This document shows positions 50,347-59,396 of a DNA stretch of 64,000 nt, in pieces. Under the pieces are notes generated by a model. It saw only the letters and a list, made by a program, of their open reading frames with translations. It was not told where the DNA came from and ran no database searches. This DNA is from Streptomyces sp. NBC_01707 (lineage in GTDB: Bacteria > Actinomycetota > Actinomycetes > Streptomycetales > Streptomycetaceae). The first letter of the stretch is position 1. Every line of letters starts with the position of its first letter. The stretch covers positions 2,728,001 to 2,792,000 of the forward strand of contig NZ_CP109190.1 of NCBI RefSeq assembly GCF_041438805.1, read 5' to 3'. The translations under genes were made by a program, and so were the position numbers.

Positions 50347-51135
50347 ATGCTCTGGGTTCTGTTTCTGCTGGTCGCATGGGGCGCTGCGGCTCTCTCCTGT
50401 CTCCGGCTCTGTCTGGCCGCCGCGTCCGTCGACCGGGCGCGGGACCCCGGAGAGGTCGAACTGACCCTGTACGAGACCGCGTTCCTGACGGGCGGCCCGC
50501 ACCGGGTCGCGGACCTCGCCCTCGTCACCATGCATCTGCGCCGTCGACTGCTGCTCGCCCACACCGGCTGGGCCACTGTCGTCGACCCCGAGGGCCGGGA
50601 CGAGGTCGAGCGCACGGTGATCCGTGCCATCGGCCCGGAGGGGCAGTCGCCGATACCTCCGATCCGTTCGGCGACCGCCGCCGCCGAAGCCGTACGCGTC
50701 CTCGCCGACCGCCTCGTCCGGGCGGGGCTGGCCCTGCCCGGCGGTGCCCGGACCGACATCGCGTCGGCGGTGCGCGCGGTACGCGGATCGGCCGTGCTGG
50801 CTGCCGTGATGACAGGCGCCGCGCTGCTGCTTCCCGGACAGGGGCGGGGGCTAGGCAGTCCGACGGCGGCCGAACTCGTCTGGTTCGGGCTGCCGCTCCT
50901 CCTGACGCTCGGCGCTCTGGCCATCGCACGGATGGAGATCCATCCGTACAGCTCCTGGGCCTCGCCCACCGGGCAGCGGCTGCTGGACTCGGTCGCCGCC
51001 CCGGCGGGCGGCGCCGATCACGACGTCCTGGCGGCGGTCGCCGTGCGAGGTGTCCGTGCCGTCGACGATCCGGCACTGCGCGCCGCGCTCGCGACCGGCG
51101 GCCACCCGGCACATCTGTCGCACCGGGGCCGTTGA
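50347..51135 (+). CDS. Second TIGR04222 membrane protein, without Cys tail
   Basis: This is a 262-residue paralogue of the preceding protein. The ATG at 50347 (MLWVLFLLVAWGAAALSCL) starts with the first membrane helix; the longer frame from 50296 adds residues that are not conserved. The segment LTLYETAFLTGGPHRVADLALVTMHLRRRLL aligns with the core of the first protein, and two further membrane helices occur at ~145-160 and ~175-195. The protein ends shortly after the domain, with no Cys-rich region. It may be a partner subunit of the first TIGR04222 protein in a membrane complex. 105 bases separate it from the first gene, so it may be on the same transcript. Confidence 0.85.
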   Translation: MLWVLFLLVAWGAAALSCLRLCLAAASVDRARDPGEVELTLYETAFLTGGPHRVADLALVTMHLRRRLLLAHTGWATVVDPEGRDEVERTVIRAIGPEGQSPIPPIRSATAAAEAVRVLADRLVRAGLALPGGARTDIASAVRAVRGSAVLAAVMTGAALLLPGQGRGLGSPTAAELVWFGLPLLLTLGALAIARMEIHPYSSWASPTGQRLLDSVAAPAGGADHDVLAAVAVRGVRAVDDPALRAALATGGHPAHLSHRGR

Positions 51136-51436
51136 ATACCGCGCGACAGGGATCGATCTCCCGCCGGGCCGGCGCCGGGCGGATGAGTGAGCCGGCCTTC
51201 GAGAGGCCAGGCCTGCCGTGCTCCCACGGGAGCAGGTGACGGCCCGCGCCGGAGCGGGGCCGAAGACGAGCGGGGAAGGACGTGTCACTCCCCCGCCCGT
51301 CCCGGGAACGCTGCAGGTCGGAACCTGCGGCGTGCCCGGAGCCGAACCCGGTGTCGCTGGAGCGGCGGGCAGCACACAGCCGTGCGCCGGCGCCCGCCGT
51401 CTGATCTTCCGGGTTGGGGTGGTCGGAGCCCGCTCG
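51136..51436. other. Intergenic region between convergent genes
   Basis: About 300 bases separate the second TIGR04222 gene and hemQ. I see no coding sequence with a recognisable product and no RNA gene. Short GC-rich inverted repeats occur, for example GCTCGC-TAC-GCGAGC at 51432-51446 over the hemQ stop codon, which could end that transcript. Confidence 0.5.
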
Positions 51437-52150
51437 CTACGCGAGCCCGGCCACCAGGTCTGCGACGGACCGCCTGCGGCCCGTGTAGAAGGGGACCTCC
51501 TCGCGGACGTGCATCCGCGCCTCGGAGGCCCGCAGGTGACGCATGAGGTCGACGATGCGGTAGAGCTCGTCGGCCTCGAAGGCGAGGATCCACTCGTAGT
51601 CGCCGAGCGAGAAGGAGGCGACGGTGTTGGCCCGGACGTCGGGGTAGCCACGGGCCATCTTGCCGTGGTCCGCGAGCATCCGGCGGCGGTCCTCGTCGGG
51701 CAGCAGGTACCAGTCGTAGCTGCGCACGAAGGGGTAGACGCTGATGTAGTTGCGCGGCGTCTCGTCGGCCAGGAACGCCGGGATGTGCGACTTGTTGAAC
51801 TCGGCGGGGCGGTGCAGCGCCATGTTCGACCAGACCGGCTCCAGCGCCAGGCCCAGCTTGGTGCGCCGGAAGAGGTTGTACGCCTCCTGCAGCTCGTCCG
51901 CCGTCTCGGCGTGCCACCAGATCATGACGTCGGCGTCGGCACGCAGGCCGGATACGTCATAGGTGCCGCGGACGGTGATGTCCTTGGCTGCGAGCTGGTC
52001 GAACAGCTCCTGGACCTCGTCGGCGTAACCGGCGCGGTCGGCGGGGAGCACATCACGAAGCTTGAAGACGGACCACAGCGTGTAGCGGATGACCTCGTTG
52101 AGGTCCTTGGCCTTCTTGCCGGCGTTGGGGATCTTCTCAGGCGCACTCAT
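51437..52150 (-). CDS. hemQ: Coproheme decarboxylase (HemQ / ChdC)
   Basis: This is a 237-residue protein of the chlorite-dismutase-like family that converts coproheme to heme b with hydrogen peroxide, the last step of the coproporphyrin-dependent pathway of Actinobacteria and Firmicutes. Two regions show it: [15 protein letters not shown] (Tyr139 in YPFVRS is the reactive tyrosine) and [14 protein letters not shown] (His162 region), followed by [16 protein letters not shown]. The ATG at 52150 is the normal start; the upstream frame belongs to hemG. It lies 4 bases after hemG on the same strand, so the two late heme steps are co-transcribed. Confidence 0.95.
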   Translation of the reverse strand: MSAPEKIPNAGKKAKDLNEVIRYTLWSVFKLRDVLPADRAGYADEVQELFDQLAAKDITVRGTYDVSGLRADADVMIWWHAETADELQEAYNLFRRTKLGLALEPVWSNMALHRPAEFNKSHIPAFLADETPRNYISVYPFVRSYDWYLLPDEDRRRMLADHGKMARGYPDVRANTVASFSLGDYEWILAFEADELYRIVDLMRHLRASEARMHVREEVPFYTGRRRSVADLVAGLA

Positions 52151-52154
52151 ACGG

Positions 52155-53630
52155 CTATTGTCCCGCCTCGCTCCGTGTGCCCTGAACCAGGGTGGGAGTG
52201 GCAATGATCTCTCCCGTGAGATCGGCGGCGATCTCGTCCGCGGCCCGGTGGGCACTGGCGATGCAGGCGGGGATGCCGACGCCGTCGTACACCGCTCCGC
52301 AGACCCGCAGCGCCGGCAGCTTGGCGACCTCGTCGCGGATCCGGGCGACCCGCGTCAGATGACCGACGGGGTACTGGGGCAGGCCGCCGATCCACCGGGT
52401 GACCTCGGTGTCCACCGGCTTCGCGGCAAGTCCGGTCGCCTCGGCGAGGTCGCGCAGCGAGACGTCGACGAGTTCGGTGTCCTCGCGGTGCAGATGGTCC
52501 TCCTCGCCGTACCGGCCGACGGAGGTGCGCAGGACGAACAGGTCGGGGGCGGCGTCGGCGACCCACTGCCACTTGTGGGTGGAGAAGGTGGAGGCCTTGA
52601 TGGTGCGCCCGTCGACCGGCGGTACGAGGAAACCGGAGCGCCCGTCGAGGGCGCCCGTGGCAGCCACGTCGGAGCGCCGGAACGCCAGGGTGACCAGCGC
52701 CATCGACGCGTACTCGACGCCTGCCAGCTCGACGGAGGCGGCCGGGGACTCGGCGGCCAGCAGCGTGGAAGCGGACCAGGCGGGGGTGGCGAGGACGATG
52801 CCGTCGGCGGTGATCACCCGCGTTTCCGTGCGGATGTCCCAGCCCTCGGTGGTGCGGGTCAGACCCAGCACGGGCGTGGCGGTGAGGATCTCGCCGCCCG
52901 CCGCGCGCACGGCGTCGGCGACCGCGTCCGGCAGGGTGCCGATGCCTCCGTCGATGCCCTGGAAGACCGGCCCGGTCTGCCGACGGGCCGCCGCCTGCTG
53001 CTGGATGCGCTGTACGCCGTCGAGCAGCGAGCCGCCCTCCCGGGCCAGCTCGAAGAGCTGCGGTACGGCGGCACGCATCGAGAGCCGGTAGGCGTCGCCC
53101 GCGTACACCCCGCCGAGCAGCGGTTCCACGAGCCGGTCGACGACCTCGCGGCCCAGCCGGTCGGCGACGTACGCACCGACCGCGACGTCGTCGCCGACGG
53201 CGGTCGGGGTGAGGTCCCGCTCCTGCGCGATGCGGGCGAGACCCTCCGGCGACAGCACCCCGCCGAGCGCGGCCGGGTCGCCCGGCACGCCCATCACATG
53301 GCCCTTGGGCATCGGCCGCAGTTCACCGCGTGTCCAGACCGCCGCCGTGGCCGTGGCGGGCGGCTGCAACCGGTCGCCGAGCCCGACGGCTCGCGCCAGG
53401 TCGACCGCCTCCGGCCGTCTGGCCAGCATCGACTCCGCACCCAGATCGACCTGGGTGCCCGCGATCTCACCGGTCATGAGCTTGCCGCCGAGCCGGTCGG
53501 TCGCCTCCAGGAGGGTGACCCGCAGCCCCGTGGCCAGGAGCCGGTGGGCGGCTGCGAGTCCGGCGACGCCGCCGCCGATGACGACGACATGACCCGTACC
53601 TGTGTCCACGCGGTTTGTAGAACGCTGCAT
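52155..53630 (-). CDS. hemG: Coproporphyrinogen/protoporphyrinogen III oxidase
   Basis: This is a 491-residue FAD-dependent oxidase of the HemY/CgoX type. [22 protein letters not shown] (residues ~14-35) is the FAD-binding dinucleotide fold, followed by [29 protein letters not shown] is the central motif typical of the family, and the end ([28 protein letters not shown]) gives the second FAD contact. Together with HemQ it indicates the coproporphyrin branch, in which coproporphyrinogen III is oxidised to coproporphyrin III. The gene is also called hemY or cgoX. hemE, an earlier step, is encoded 3 kb away. Confidence 0.93.
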   Translation of the reverse strand: MQRSTNRVDTGTGHVVVIGGGVAGLAAAHRLLATGLRVTLLEATDRLGGKLMTGEIAGTQVDLGAESMLARRPEAVDLARAVGLGDRLQPPATATAAVWTRGELRPMPKGHVMGVPGDPAALGGVLSPEGLARIAQERDLTPTAVGDDVAVGAYVADRLGREVVDRLVEPLLGGVYAGDAYRLSMRAAVPQLFELAREGGSLLDGVQRIQQQAAARRQTGPVFQGIDGGIGTLPDAVADAVRAAGGEILTATPVLGLTRTTEGWDIRTETRVITADGIVLATPAWSASTLLAAESPAASVELAGVEYASMALVTLAFRRSDVAATGALDGRSGFLVPPVDGRTIKASTFSTHKWQWVADAAPDLFVLRTSVGRYGEEDHLHREDTELVDVSLRDLAEATGLAAKPVDTEVTRWIGGLPQYPVGHLTRVARIRDEVAKLPALRVCGAVYDGVGIPACIASAHRAADEIAADLTGEIIATPTLVQGTRSEAGQ

Positions 53631-53757
53631 GCCTCCACTCTCTCAAATCTCTTCCGAGTCCCGAACGTGACCGCTTCGAAACCGGTGGAGGGCAACCCGA
53701 ACCCCGGTCCCGAACGTCGAACCGGCACCATCAACCACCCGCCCAGGGGGAGCAGTT

Positions 53758-54744
53758 ATGCAGCCAGGACGCCATCCGGACCGCTCGTCCACCCACCGTT
53801 CGCGAACGGTCCTCGCCGCCGGGACGCTCGCCGCGCTCCTCGTGCTGAGCGGCTGCGGGGCGGGTGACAGCGCGGACAACAAGAGCGCGGCGGGAGACAG
53901 CGCCAAGTACGCGGCCCCCCGCGCGGAACGCGGCGCCGCCGGGGCTGCGGACCAGGGGTCCGCAGAGAACGGCTCGGCGGCGAAGAAGAAGCCCTCCACG
54001 CTCTCCACCCCCCAAATCATCCGCAAGGCCGAGCTCTCCGTGGAGGTGAAGAGTGTGCCGAAGGCGGTCGCGGCCGCCCGAGCGGCGGTGGAGAGCGCCG
54101 GCGGTCTGGTGTCGAGCGAGTCCACCGACCGGCTCGACGGCACTCATGAGGTGTCGCACATCGTGCTGCGGGTGCCGCAGGGTGAGTACGACGCCGTGCT
54201 GCAGGAGCTGGCGGGTGGCGGAAAGCTGCTGTCCCGGACGACGACGGCGAAGGACGTCACCGATCAGGTCGTCGACGTGGAGAGCCGGATCGCCACCCAG
54301 CGGGCGAGCGTCACCCGGGTACGGAAGCTGATGGACCAGGCCGACAAGCTCGCCGATGTGGTCACTCTGGAAGGAGAACTGAGCAACCGTCAGGCCGAGC
54401 TGGAGTCGCTCCTCGCCCAGCAGGAGTCACTGAAGGACCGCACCACCCTGGCGACGATCACGCTCAGCCTTTCCGAGCCGGAGTCCGCGTCGAACAGCAA
54501 GGACGACGATCCGGGGTTCCTGGACGCGCTCGGCGGCGGCTGGCACGCGTTCGTGACGACGGTCCGGTGGATCGCGATGGCCGTGGGTGCGGCGGCGCCG
54601 TTCCTGGCCGCGGCGGCGGGGCTGCTGCTGCTCGGACGGCTGCTGCGCACCTGGCTCGCCCGACGCCGGGTGACGCGGGAGCCTCAGGCGTCCCAGCCGG
54701 ACGAGCAGGCTCCCGCAGCACCGGAGGCTCCGACCACCCCTTGA
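53758..54744 (+). CDS. DUF4349 lipoprotein
   Basis: This is a 328-residue membrane protein with a lipobox (LLVLSGC, Cys33) after a hydrophobic stretch, so it is a predicted lipoprotein. Residues ~80-260 form the DUF4349 domain: a beta-alpha part (PQIIRKAELSVEVKSVPKAV) and a long helical hairpin (VVDVESRIATQRASVTRVRKLM, LEGELSNRQAELESLLAQQESL). A C-terminal membrane helix (AAPFLAAAAGLLLLGRLL) follows before a Pro/Ala-rich cytoplasmic tail. It therefore has both a lipid anchor and a membrane helix. Function unknown. It is divergent from hemG. Confidence 0.88.
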   Translation: MQPGRHPDRSSTHRSRTVLAAGTLAALLVLSGCGAGDSADNKSAAGDSAKYAAPRAERGAAGAADQGSAENGSAAKKKPSTLSTPQIIRKAELSVEVKSVPKAVAAARAAVESAGGLVSSESTDRLDGTHEVSHIVLRVPQGEYDAVLQELAGGGKLLSRTTTAKDVTDQVVDVESRIATQRASVTRVRKLMDQADKLADVVTLEGELSNRQAELESLLAQQESLKDRTTLATITLSLSEPESASNSKDDDPGFLDALGGGWHAFVTTVRWIAMAVGAAAPFLAAAAGLLLLGRLLRTWLARRRVTREPQASQPDEQAPAAPEAPTTP

Positions 54745-54790
54745 GCGTCGTAGCGTGGACCTTCGGAGTTGACGCTCGAAGGGACCCGGC

Positions 54791-56173
54791 ATGACAGCGG
54801 AGCGACTGGTGGTCATCGGTGGGGACGCGGCCGGCATGTCCGCCGCGTCCCAGGCCCGCAGGCTCAAGGGACCGGAGGAGCTGAGCATCGTCGCCTTCGA
54901 GCGGGGTCACTTCAGCTCGTACTCCGCCTGCGGCATCCCGTACTGGGTCAGCGGCGACGTGGCGGAACGGGACGACCTCATCGCCCGTTCGCCCGAGGAG
55001 CACCGGGCCCGCGACATCGACCTGCGGATGCGCACCGAGGTGACGGAGATCGATGTCGCCGGGCAGCGGGTCCGGGCGCTCGACCGGGAGAGCGGGGAGA
55101 CCTACTGGACCGGCTTCGACAAGCTGGTGATCGCGACGGGGGCCCGGCCGGTGCGTCCGGCACTGCCCGGCATGGACGCGGCGGGAGTGCACGGCGTGCA
55201 GACCCTGGACGACGGCCAGGCCCTGCTGAACTCCCTGGACCGGGCGCCGGGGCGGCGCGCGGTCGTCGTCGGCGCCGGATACATCGGTGTCGAGATGGCG
55301 GAGGCGCTGCTGAAGCACGGCTTCCAGGTGACCGTGCTCAACCGCGGCGAGCAGCCCATGGCGACGCTCGACCCCGACATGGGGCGCCTGGTCCACGACG
55401 CGATGGACGGGCTGGGCATCACGACGGTGAACCGGGCCGAGGTCACCAAGATCCTCACCGGAGCGGACGGCCGCGTGACCGCGGTCGCCACGGACGACGC
55501 GAGCCACCCGGCGGATGTGGTGGTGCTCGGCATCGGTGTCGAACCGGAGACGACACTCGCCCGCGCGGCAGGCCTGCCGGTCGGCCCGCACGGCGGTCTG
55601 CTCACCGATCTGTCGATGCGGGTCGTCGGACACGACAACATCTGGGCAGGCGGCGACTGTGTCGAGGTCCTCGACCTGGTGGCGGGCCGCACCCGGCATA
55701 TCGCGCTGGGCACCCATGCCAACAAGCACGGCCAGATCATCGGGGCCAATGTCGGCGGCGGCTACGGAACGTTCCCGGGGGTGGTGGGCACCGCGGTCAG
55801 CAAGGTCTGCGATCTGGAGATCGCCCGCACGGGGCTGCGCGAGAAGGACGCCCACGCGGTGGGGCTGCGGTTCGTCACGGCGACGATCGAGTCGACGGGC
55901 CGGGCGGGTTACTACCCGGGCGCCCAGCTGATGACGGTCAAGATGCTCGCGGAGTACCGCACGGGCCGACTGCTCGGGGTGCAGATCGTGGGACGGGACG
56001 GGGCGGCGAAGCGGGTGGACATCGCCGCGGTCGCGCTCACCGCGGGCATGACGGTGGAGCAGCTGACGGCGCTCGACCTCGGGTACGCCCCGCCGTTCTC
56101 GCCGGTCTGGGACCCCGTCCTGGTGGCGGCGCGGAAGGCGGTGCAGGCGGTACGGCGGGCGGGCACCTCCTGA
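54791..56173 (+). CDS. CoA-disulfide reductase-like FAD/NAD(P)H oxidoreductase
   Basis: This is a 460-residue flavoprotein with two dinucleotide folds: GGDAAGMSAASQARRL (residues ~10-25) for FAD and VVVGAGYIGVEMAEAL (~155-170) for NAD(P)H. SSYSACGIPYWVSGD at 42-56 carries a single active-site Cys47 in the SxxCGIPY pattern of CoA-disulfide reductases and NADH oxidases. The C-terminal dimerisation domain (HAVGLRFVTATIES, GVQIVGRDGAAKRVDIAAVAL) is complete. It is likely to reduce a low-molecular-weight disulfide or act on polysulfide or O2; Streptomyces use mycothiol more than CoA, so the true substrate is open. Confidence 0.88.
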   Translation: MTAERLVVIGGDAAGMSAASQARRLKGPEELSIVAFERGHFSSYSACGIPYWVSGDVAERDDLIARSPEEHRARDIDLRMRTEVTEIDVAGQRVRALDRESGETYWTGFDKLVIATGARPVRPALPGMDAAGVHGVQTLDDGQALLNSLDRAPGRRAVVVGAGYIGVEMAEALLKHGFQVTVLNRGEQPMATLDPDMGRLVHDAMDGLGITTVNRAEVTKILTGADGRVTAVATDDASHPADVVVLGIGVEPETTLARAAGLPVGPHGGLLTDLSMRVVGHDNIWAGGDCVEVLDLVAGRTRHIALGTHANKHGQIIGANVGGGYGTFPGVVGTAVSKVCDLEIARTGLREKDAHAVGLRFVTATIESTGRAGYYPGAQLMTVKMLAEYRTGRLLGVQIVGRDGAAKRVDIAAVALTAGMTVEQLTALDLGYAPPFSPVWDPVLVAARKAVQAVRRAGTS

Positions 56174-56200
56174 CGTTCATCCGCACCGGTGGCAACGCCC

Positions 56201-56246
56201 ACGCCTCCCCGTTCTACGATGCCCGGATCGTAGAACGGGGAGGCGT
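56201..56246. promoter_or_regulatory. Perfect 20-bp inverted repeat in front of a small gene
   Basis: The arms 56201-56220 (ACGCCTCCCCGTTCTACGAT) and 56227-56246 are perfect reverse complements with a 6-base spacer. The right arm contains GGGGAGG, the ribosome site for the ATG at 56248. In RNA the site would be paired. It can also serve as terminator of the flavoprotein gene, whose stop is 28 bases upstream, or as a protein-binding site. Confidence 0.9.
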
Positions 56247-56247
56247 C

Positions 56248-56481
56248 ATGTCCATGGCCGGGATCCTGCTGTCGGCCGTGGTGGCGGTCGGCGCGCTGGC
56301 CATCGGCATCGCCCTGCAGGACTGGCGCCCGCGCCCCCGCAGGTCCGACCGGACCGGGCGGACCTGCCCGGACTGCGGGGACCTGCGGATACGGACCGTC
56401 GGCTCCGGCAACCGACTGAACGGCATGCTGGAGTGCCGCGCCTGTCACTGCGTCTGGTCCCCGAACGCCGCCGGGGGCTGA
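56248..56481 (+). CDS. Small membrane protein with zinc-ribbon, 77 aa
   Basis: This is a 77-residue protein whose ATG stands one base after the inverted repeat. It starts with one membrane helix (MSMAGILLSAVVAVGALAIG) and continues in a basic loop and a zinc ribbon: CPDCGDLRIRTV then LECRACHCVW, giving four Cys in CxxC pairs plus one more. Orientation and substrate are unknown. The ribbon could bind zinc or iron on the cytoplasmic side. The frame is continuous with the upstream shadow frame but the start is clear from the ribosome site GGGGAGG. It may be controlled by the hairpin. Confidence 0.75.
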   Translation: MSMAGILLSAVVAVGALAIGIALQDWRPRPRRSDRTGRTCPDCGDLRIRTVGSGNRLNGMLECRACHCVWSPNAAGG

Positions 56482-56531
56482 GCCCGGACCGCACGGGCGC
56501 CCGGCGACGGAAGGACCGTACGGGACAGCCC

Positions 56532-57605
56532 TCAGCGAGCGGTCTGCGTGTGTACGTACTCGACGAGCCGCGTCAGCGCGTCCGGGTCGGTCGTCGGCAT
56601 CACACCGTGGCCCAGGTTGAAGACATGGCCTTCCAGACCGGCGGCCGCGTCCAGCACCTCGCGTGCCTTCGCCTCCACCGTCGCCGTCGGCGCGAACAGC
56701 ACCGCCGGGTCGAGGTTGCCCTGAAGTGCCTTGCCAGGTCCGACCCGGCGCGCGCCCTCGTCCATCGGGACCCGCCAGTCGACGCCGACGACATCCGCGC
56801 CCGCCTCGCCCATCAGCCCGAGCAGTTCGCCGGTGCCGACACCGAAGTGGATGCGCGGGACACCGTACGGGGCGACGGCGTCGAAGACCTTCGCGGAGGC
56901 GGGCATCACGGAGCGGCGGTAGTCGGCGGGGGCGAGCGCACCGACCCACGAGTCGAAGAGCTGCACGGCCGAGGCGCCCGCCTCGATCTGCACCTTCAGG
57001 AACGCGCCGGTGATCTCCGCCAGCCGGTCGAGGAGGTCGGCCCAGAGCTCAGGCTCGCCGTACATCATGGCCTTGGTGCGCTCGTGGTTGCGGGACGGGC
57101 CGCCCTCCACGAGGTAGCTCGCGAGAGTGAACGGCGCTCCGGCGAATCCGATGAGCGGCGTCGGGCCGAGCTCGGCGGTGAGCATGCCGATGGCTTCGGT
57201 GACGTAGTGGACGTCCTCCGGCGTGAGGTCGCGCAGCCGGGCGAGATCGGCGCGGGTCCGGATCGGGTCGGCGATGACCGGGCCGACACCGGGCTTGATG
57301 TCGAGGTCGATCCCGATGGCCTTGAGCGGGACGACGATGTCGCTGAAGTAGATCGCCGCGTCGACCTTGTGGCGGCGGACGGGCTGCAGCGTGATCTCGG
57401 TGACCAGCTCCGGCATCATGCAGGAGTCGAGCATGGCGATGCCCTCGCGCACCTTCAGGTATTCGGGCAGCGACCGCCCTGCCTGACGCATGAACCAGAC
57501 CGGCGTGTGGGGCACCGGCTCGCGGCGGCACGCCTTCAGGAACGCCGACTCATGGGTGGCGGAGGTCTTCGTCTGCTGGCCCGAGGGGCGATCGTTGGAG
57601 CTCAC
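56532..57605 (-). CDS. hemE: Uroporphyrinogen decarboxylase
   Basis: This is a 357-residue cytoplasmic enzyme that removes four carboxyl groups from uroporphyrinogen III to give coproporphyrinogen [17 protein letters not shown] (residues ~36-49) is the first family signature, with the Arg that binds the substrate carboxylates; [19 protein letters not shown] carries the conserved Asp; [17 protein letters not shown] is the second signature. [16 protein letters not shown] and [16 protein letters not shown] complete the barrel. The start is a GTG at 57605. It supplies the substrate for the HemG-HemQ pair in the same window. The gene is divergent from the DUF3000 gene. Confidence 0.96.
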   Translation of the reverse strand: MSSNDRPSGQQTKTSATHESAFLKACRREPVPHTPVWFMRQAGRSLPEYLKVREGIAMLDSCMMPELVTEITLQPVRRHKVDAAIYFSDIVVPLKAIGIDLDIKPGVGPVIADPIRTRADLARLRDLTPEDVHYVTEAIGMLTAELGPTPLIGFAGAPFTLASYLVEGGPSRNHERTKAMMYGEPELWADLLDRLAEITGAFLKVQIEAGASAVQLFDSWVGALAPADYRRSVMPASAKVFDAVAPYGVPRIHFGVGTGELLGLMGEAGADVVGVDWRVPMDEGARRVGPGKALQGNLDPAVLFAPTATVEAKAREVLDAAAGLEGHVFNLGHGVMPTTDPDALTRLVEYVHTQTAR

Positions 57606-57697
57606 GCACAGAATCTTCGCACGAAGCGGTAAGGAGCCGGGTCCGCGCCGGGTGTCCCTCCCTGCACGAGGCTCCGGTTCCGCCTACTCTTCCCCGC

Positions 57698-58357
57698 ATG
57701 GCTCCGGCTCAGGGACAATTTTCCGAACAATCCGATGGCGCTGACAGCAAGGACAGTGCGGAGGGCAGTTCCGTCCCGCCCGCGTTCCGGTCGGCGGTGG
57801 AGGCGTTGCGCTCGGCGCGGCTCCGCCCCGAGCTGGAAGTGGAGCCGACTCGGCCGCCTCAGCGTCTCGCTCCGTACGCGTACGCCGTGGAGGCGGCGGT
57901 CGTCGACGGCGAGGACGATCTCGCGGACGGCCGCCTCGTGCTGCTCCACGATCCTGCCGGGCACGAAGCGTGGCACGGCACGTTCCGTCTGGTGACGCTG
58001 GTCCGCGCCGAGCTGGAGCCGGAGATGGCTTCCGACCCGCTGCTGCCGGAGGTGTGCTGGTCCTGGCTGACCGGTGCGCTGGAGGCGCGCGGTCTGTCGT
58101 ACGGGGAGGCGGGCGGCACGGTCACCCGCGCGGGGTCGCACTACTTCGGTGCGCTGTCCGAGCGGCGCCCGGCGACGCAGATCGAGATCCGGGCGTCCTG
58201 GACCCCCCGCGAGGGGCGAGGTGGAGCACCGGACACGGCGGCACATCTGGTGGCGTGGGGGGATCTGCTGTGCCAGATCGCCGGTCTGCCGCCGTCGGGT
58301 CCGGCCGACGCGGCGGTGGTGACGCTGCCTCAGCGGCGCGGCCCACAGGTCCCGTAA
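57698..58357 (+). CDS. DUF3000 domain protein
   Basis: This is a 219-residue protein of the actinobacterial DUF3000 family. The conserved core is PPAFRSAVEALRSARLRPEL (~27-46), HEAWHGTFRLVTLVRAELEPEMA, VCWSWLTGALEARGLSYGEAGGTVTR and SHYFGALSERRPATQIEIRASW. The first 25 residues are disordered and acidic. It is found next to hemE in many Streptomyces and near RNase D as here, but I know of no experimentally assigned function. No metal site or catalytic triad is obvious. Its steady position in the chromosome suggests a housekeeping role. Confidence 0.9.
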   Translation: MAPAQGQFSEQSDGADSKDSAEGSSVPPAFRSAVEALRSARLRPELEVEPTRPPQRLAPYAYAVEAAVVDGEDDLADGRLVLLHDPAGHEAWHGTFRLVTLVRAELEPEMASDPLLPEVCWSWLTGALEARGLSYGEAGGTVTRAGSHYFGALSERRPATQIEIRASWTPREGRGGAPDTAAHLVAWGDLLCQIAGLPPSGPADAAVVTLPQRRGPQVP

Positions 58358-58450
58358 CCGGCCGTTCCGCCACTACACCTTTTGGTGCAGGCCGAAACAT
58401 ATCGGTAACAATCCGTCACACGCTTCACTCGACTACCGAGATTCTTTTCG

Positions 58451-58456
58451 TACAAT
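58451..58456 (+). promoter_or_regulatory. Possible -10 element in the response regulator leader
   Basis: TACAAT lies in the only AT-rich stretch (58380-58510) of this interval, about 160 bases upstream of the response-regulator start. I see no matching -35 sequence at normal spacing, so the call is tentative; an alternative sigma factor could use it. A GGAGG at 58516 is not followed by a start codon at usable distance. Confidence 0.3.
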
Positions 58457-58616
58457 CGATCGCCCGTCCGATTTGCCCGAATTGTTACTCACTAAATCGT
58501 GATCTTCCTCTAAAGGAGGACGGGTCTGCTGCCGAAGAGGTCAATGACCCTTCAAGCACGGTTCGCCCCGGCTTCATCCCCGAGCCGGCCCGTCCCGCCA
58601 CTCCCCAGGAGGCCTG

Positions 58617-59279
58617 GTGTCCGTTCTCCTCGAGCAGCCCGCAAGCCTGGTCGCCTACCGCCCGAACAAGCCGACGGCCATGGTCGTCGTGGCCGACCCG
58701 CGCGTCCGTTCCACCGTCACCCGCCATCTGTGGGCACTCGGAGTACGTGACGTCATCGAGGCGTCGTCCATCGCGGAGGCCCGTCCCCGCGTCGGCAACC
58801 CGCGCGACATCTGTGTTGCCGACGTCCATCTGCCCGACGGTTCCGGGCTGACCCTGCTGTCCGAAACCCGAGCCGCCGGCTGGCCGAACGGCCTCGCCCT
58901 CTCCGCCGCCGATGACATCGGCGCCGTACGCAATGCCCTCGCGGGCGGCGTGAAGGGCTATGTCGTCACCGGCACACGTACCAATATCGGCCACCCCACC
59001 CGCCCCGGCGTCGCTCCCATCGGCGCCAATGCCGCCCGTATGCACCGCCGGCCCCCCGGCACCCCGAGCCACCCGGGCGGCTACCGCGAACTGTCCGGCC
59101 GCGAGGTGGAGGTCCTCCGGCTGGTCGCCGAAGGGCAGTCCAACAAGGCCATCGGCGTCTCCATGGGGCTGTCCGCCCTCACCGTCAAGAGCCACCTCGC
59201 CCGCATCGCCCGCAAGCTCGGCACCGGAGACCGCGCCGGAATGGTCGCCGTGGCCCTGCGCACGGGCATCATCCACTGA
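58617..59279 (+). CDS. Orphan LuxR-type response regulator
   Basis: This is a 220-residue regulator. The GTG at 58617 stands four bases after AGGAGG. Residues ~20-120 form a receiver domain: ADPR (only one of the usual acidic pair), DICVADVHLPDGSG with the phospho-acceptor Asp, LALSAADD and GVKGYVVTG with the conserved Lys. After a Pro/Gly linker, residues ~155-220 are the LuxR helix-turn-helix (LSGREVEVLRLVAEGQSNKAIG, LTVKSHLARIARKLGTGDRA). No sensor kinase gene is in the neighbourhood. A long leader of about 260 bases precedes it. The lost acidic residue suggests a signal-independent or atypical receiver. Confidence 0.88.
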   Translation: MSVLLEQPASLVAYRPNKPTAMVVVADPRVRSTVTRHLWALGVRDVIEASSIAEARPRVGNPRDICVADVHLPDGSGLTLLSETRAAGWPNGLALSAADDIGAVRNALAGGVKGYVVTGTRTNIGHPTRPGVAPIGANAARMHRRPPGTPSHPGGYRELSGREVEVLRLVAEGQSNKAIGVSMGLSALTVKSHLARIARKLGTGDRAGMVAVALRTGIIH

Positions 59280-59334
59280 TCCGCACACCCCGGCCCGCCG
59301 ACAGAACGTTGCGGACCGGCTGGTTTACATTCAT

Positions 59335-59372
59335 CGGCGCCCGTCGACGGAACGTTCCGTCGACGGGCGCCG
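59335..59372. promoter_or_regulatory. Perfect 38-nt palindrome upstream of the RNase D gene
   Basis: The sequence from 59335 to 59353 (CGGCGCCCGTCGACGGAAC) is exactly repeated as its reverse complement from 59354 to 59372. There is no spacer. It lies between the response regulator and the RNase D gene, 24 bases before the latter's GTG. It could act as terminator of the first gene or as an operator. Confidence 0.9.
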
Positions 59373-59396
59373 TGCATACACAGATACCCTTGACAC

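Noticed and set aside
59390..59395. TTGACA just before the RNase D start as a -35 element
   Set aside because: It ends one base before the GTG start codon, so a promoter using it would start transcription inside the gene.
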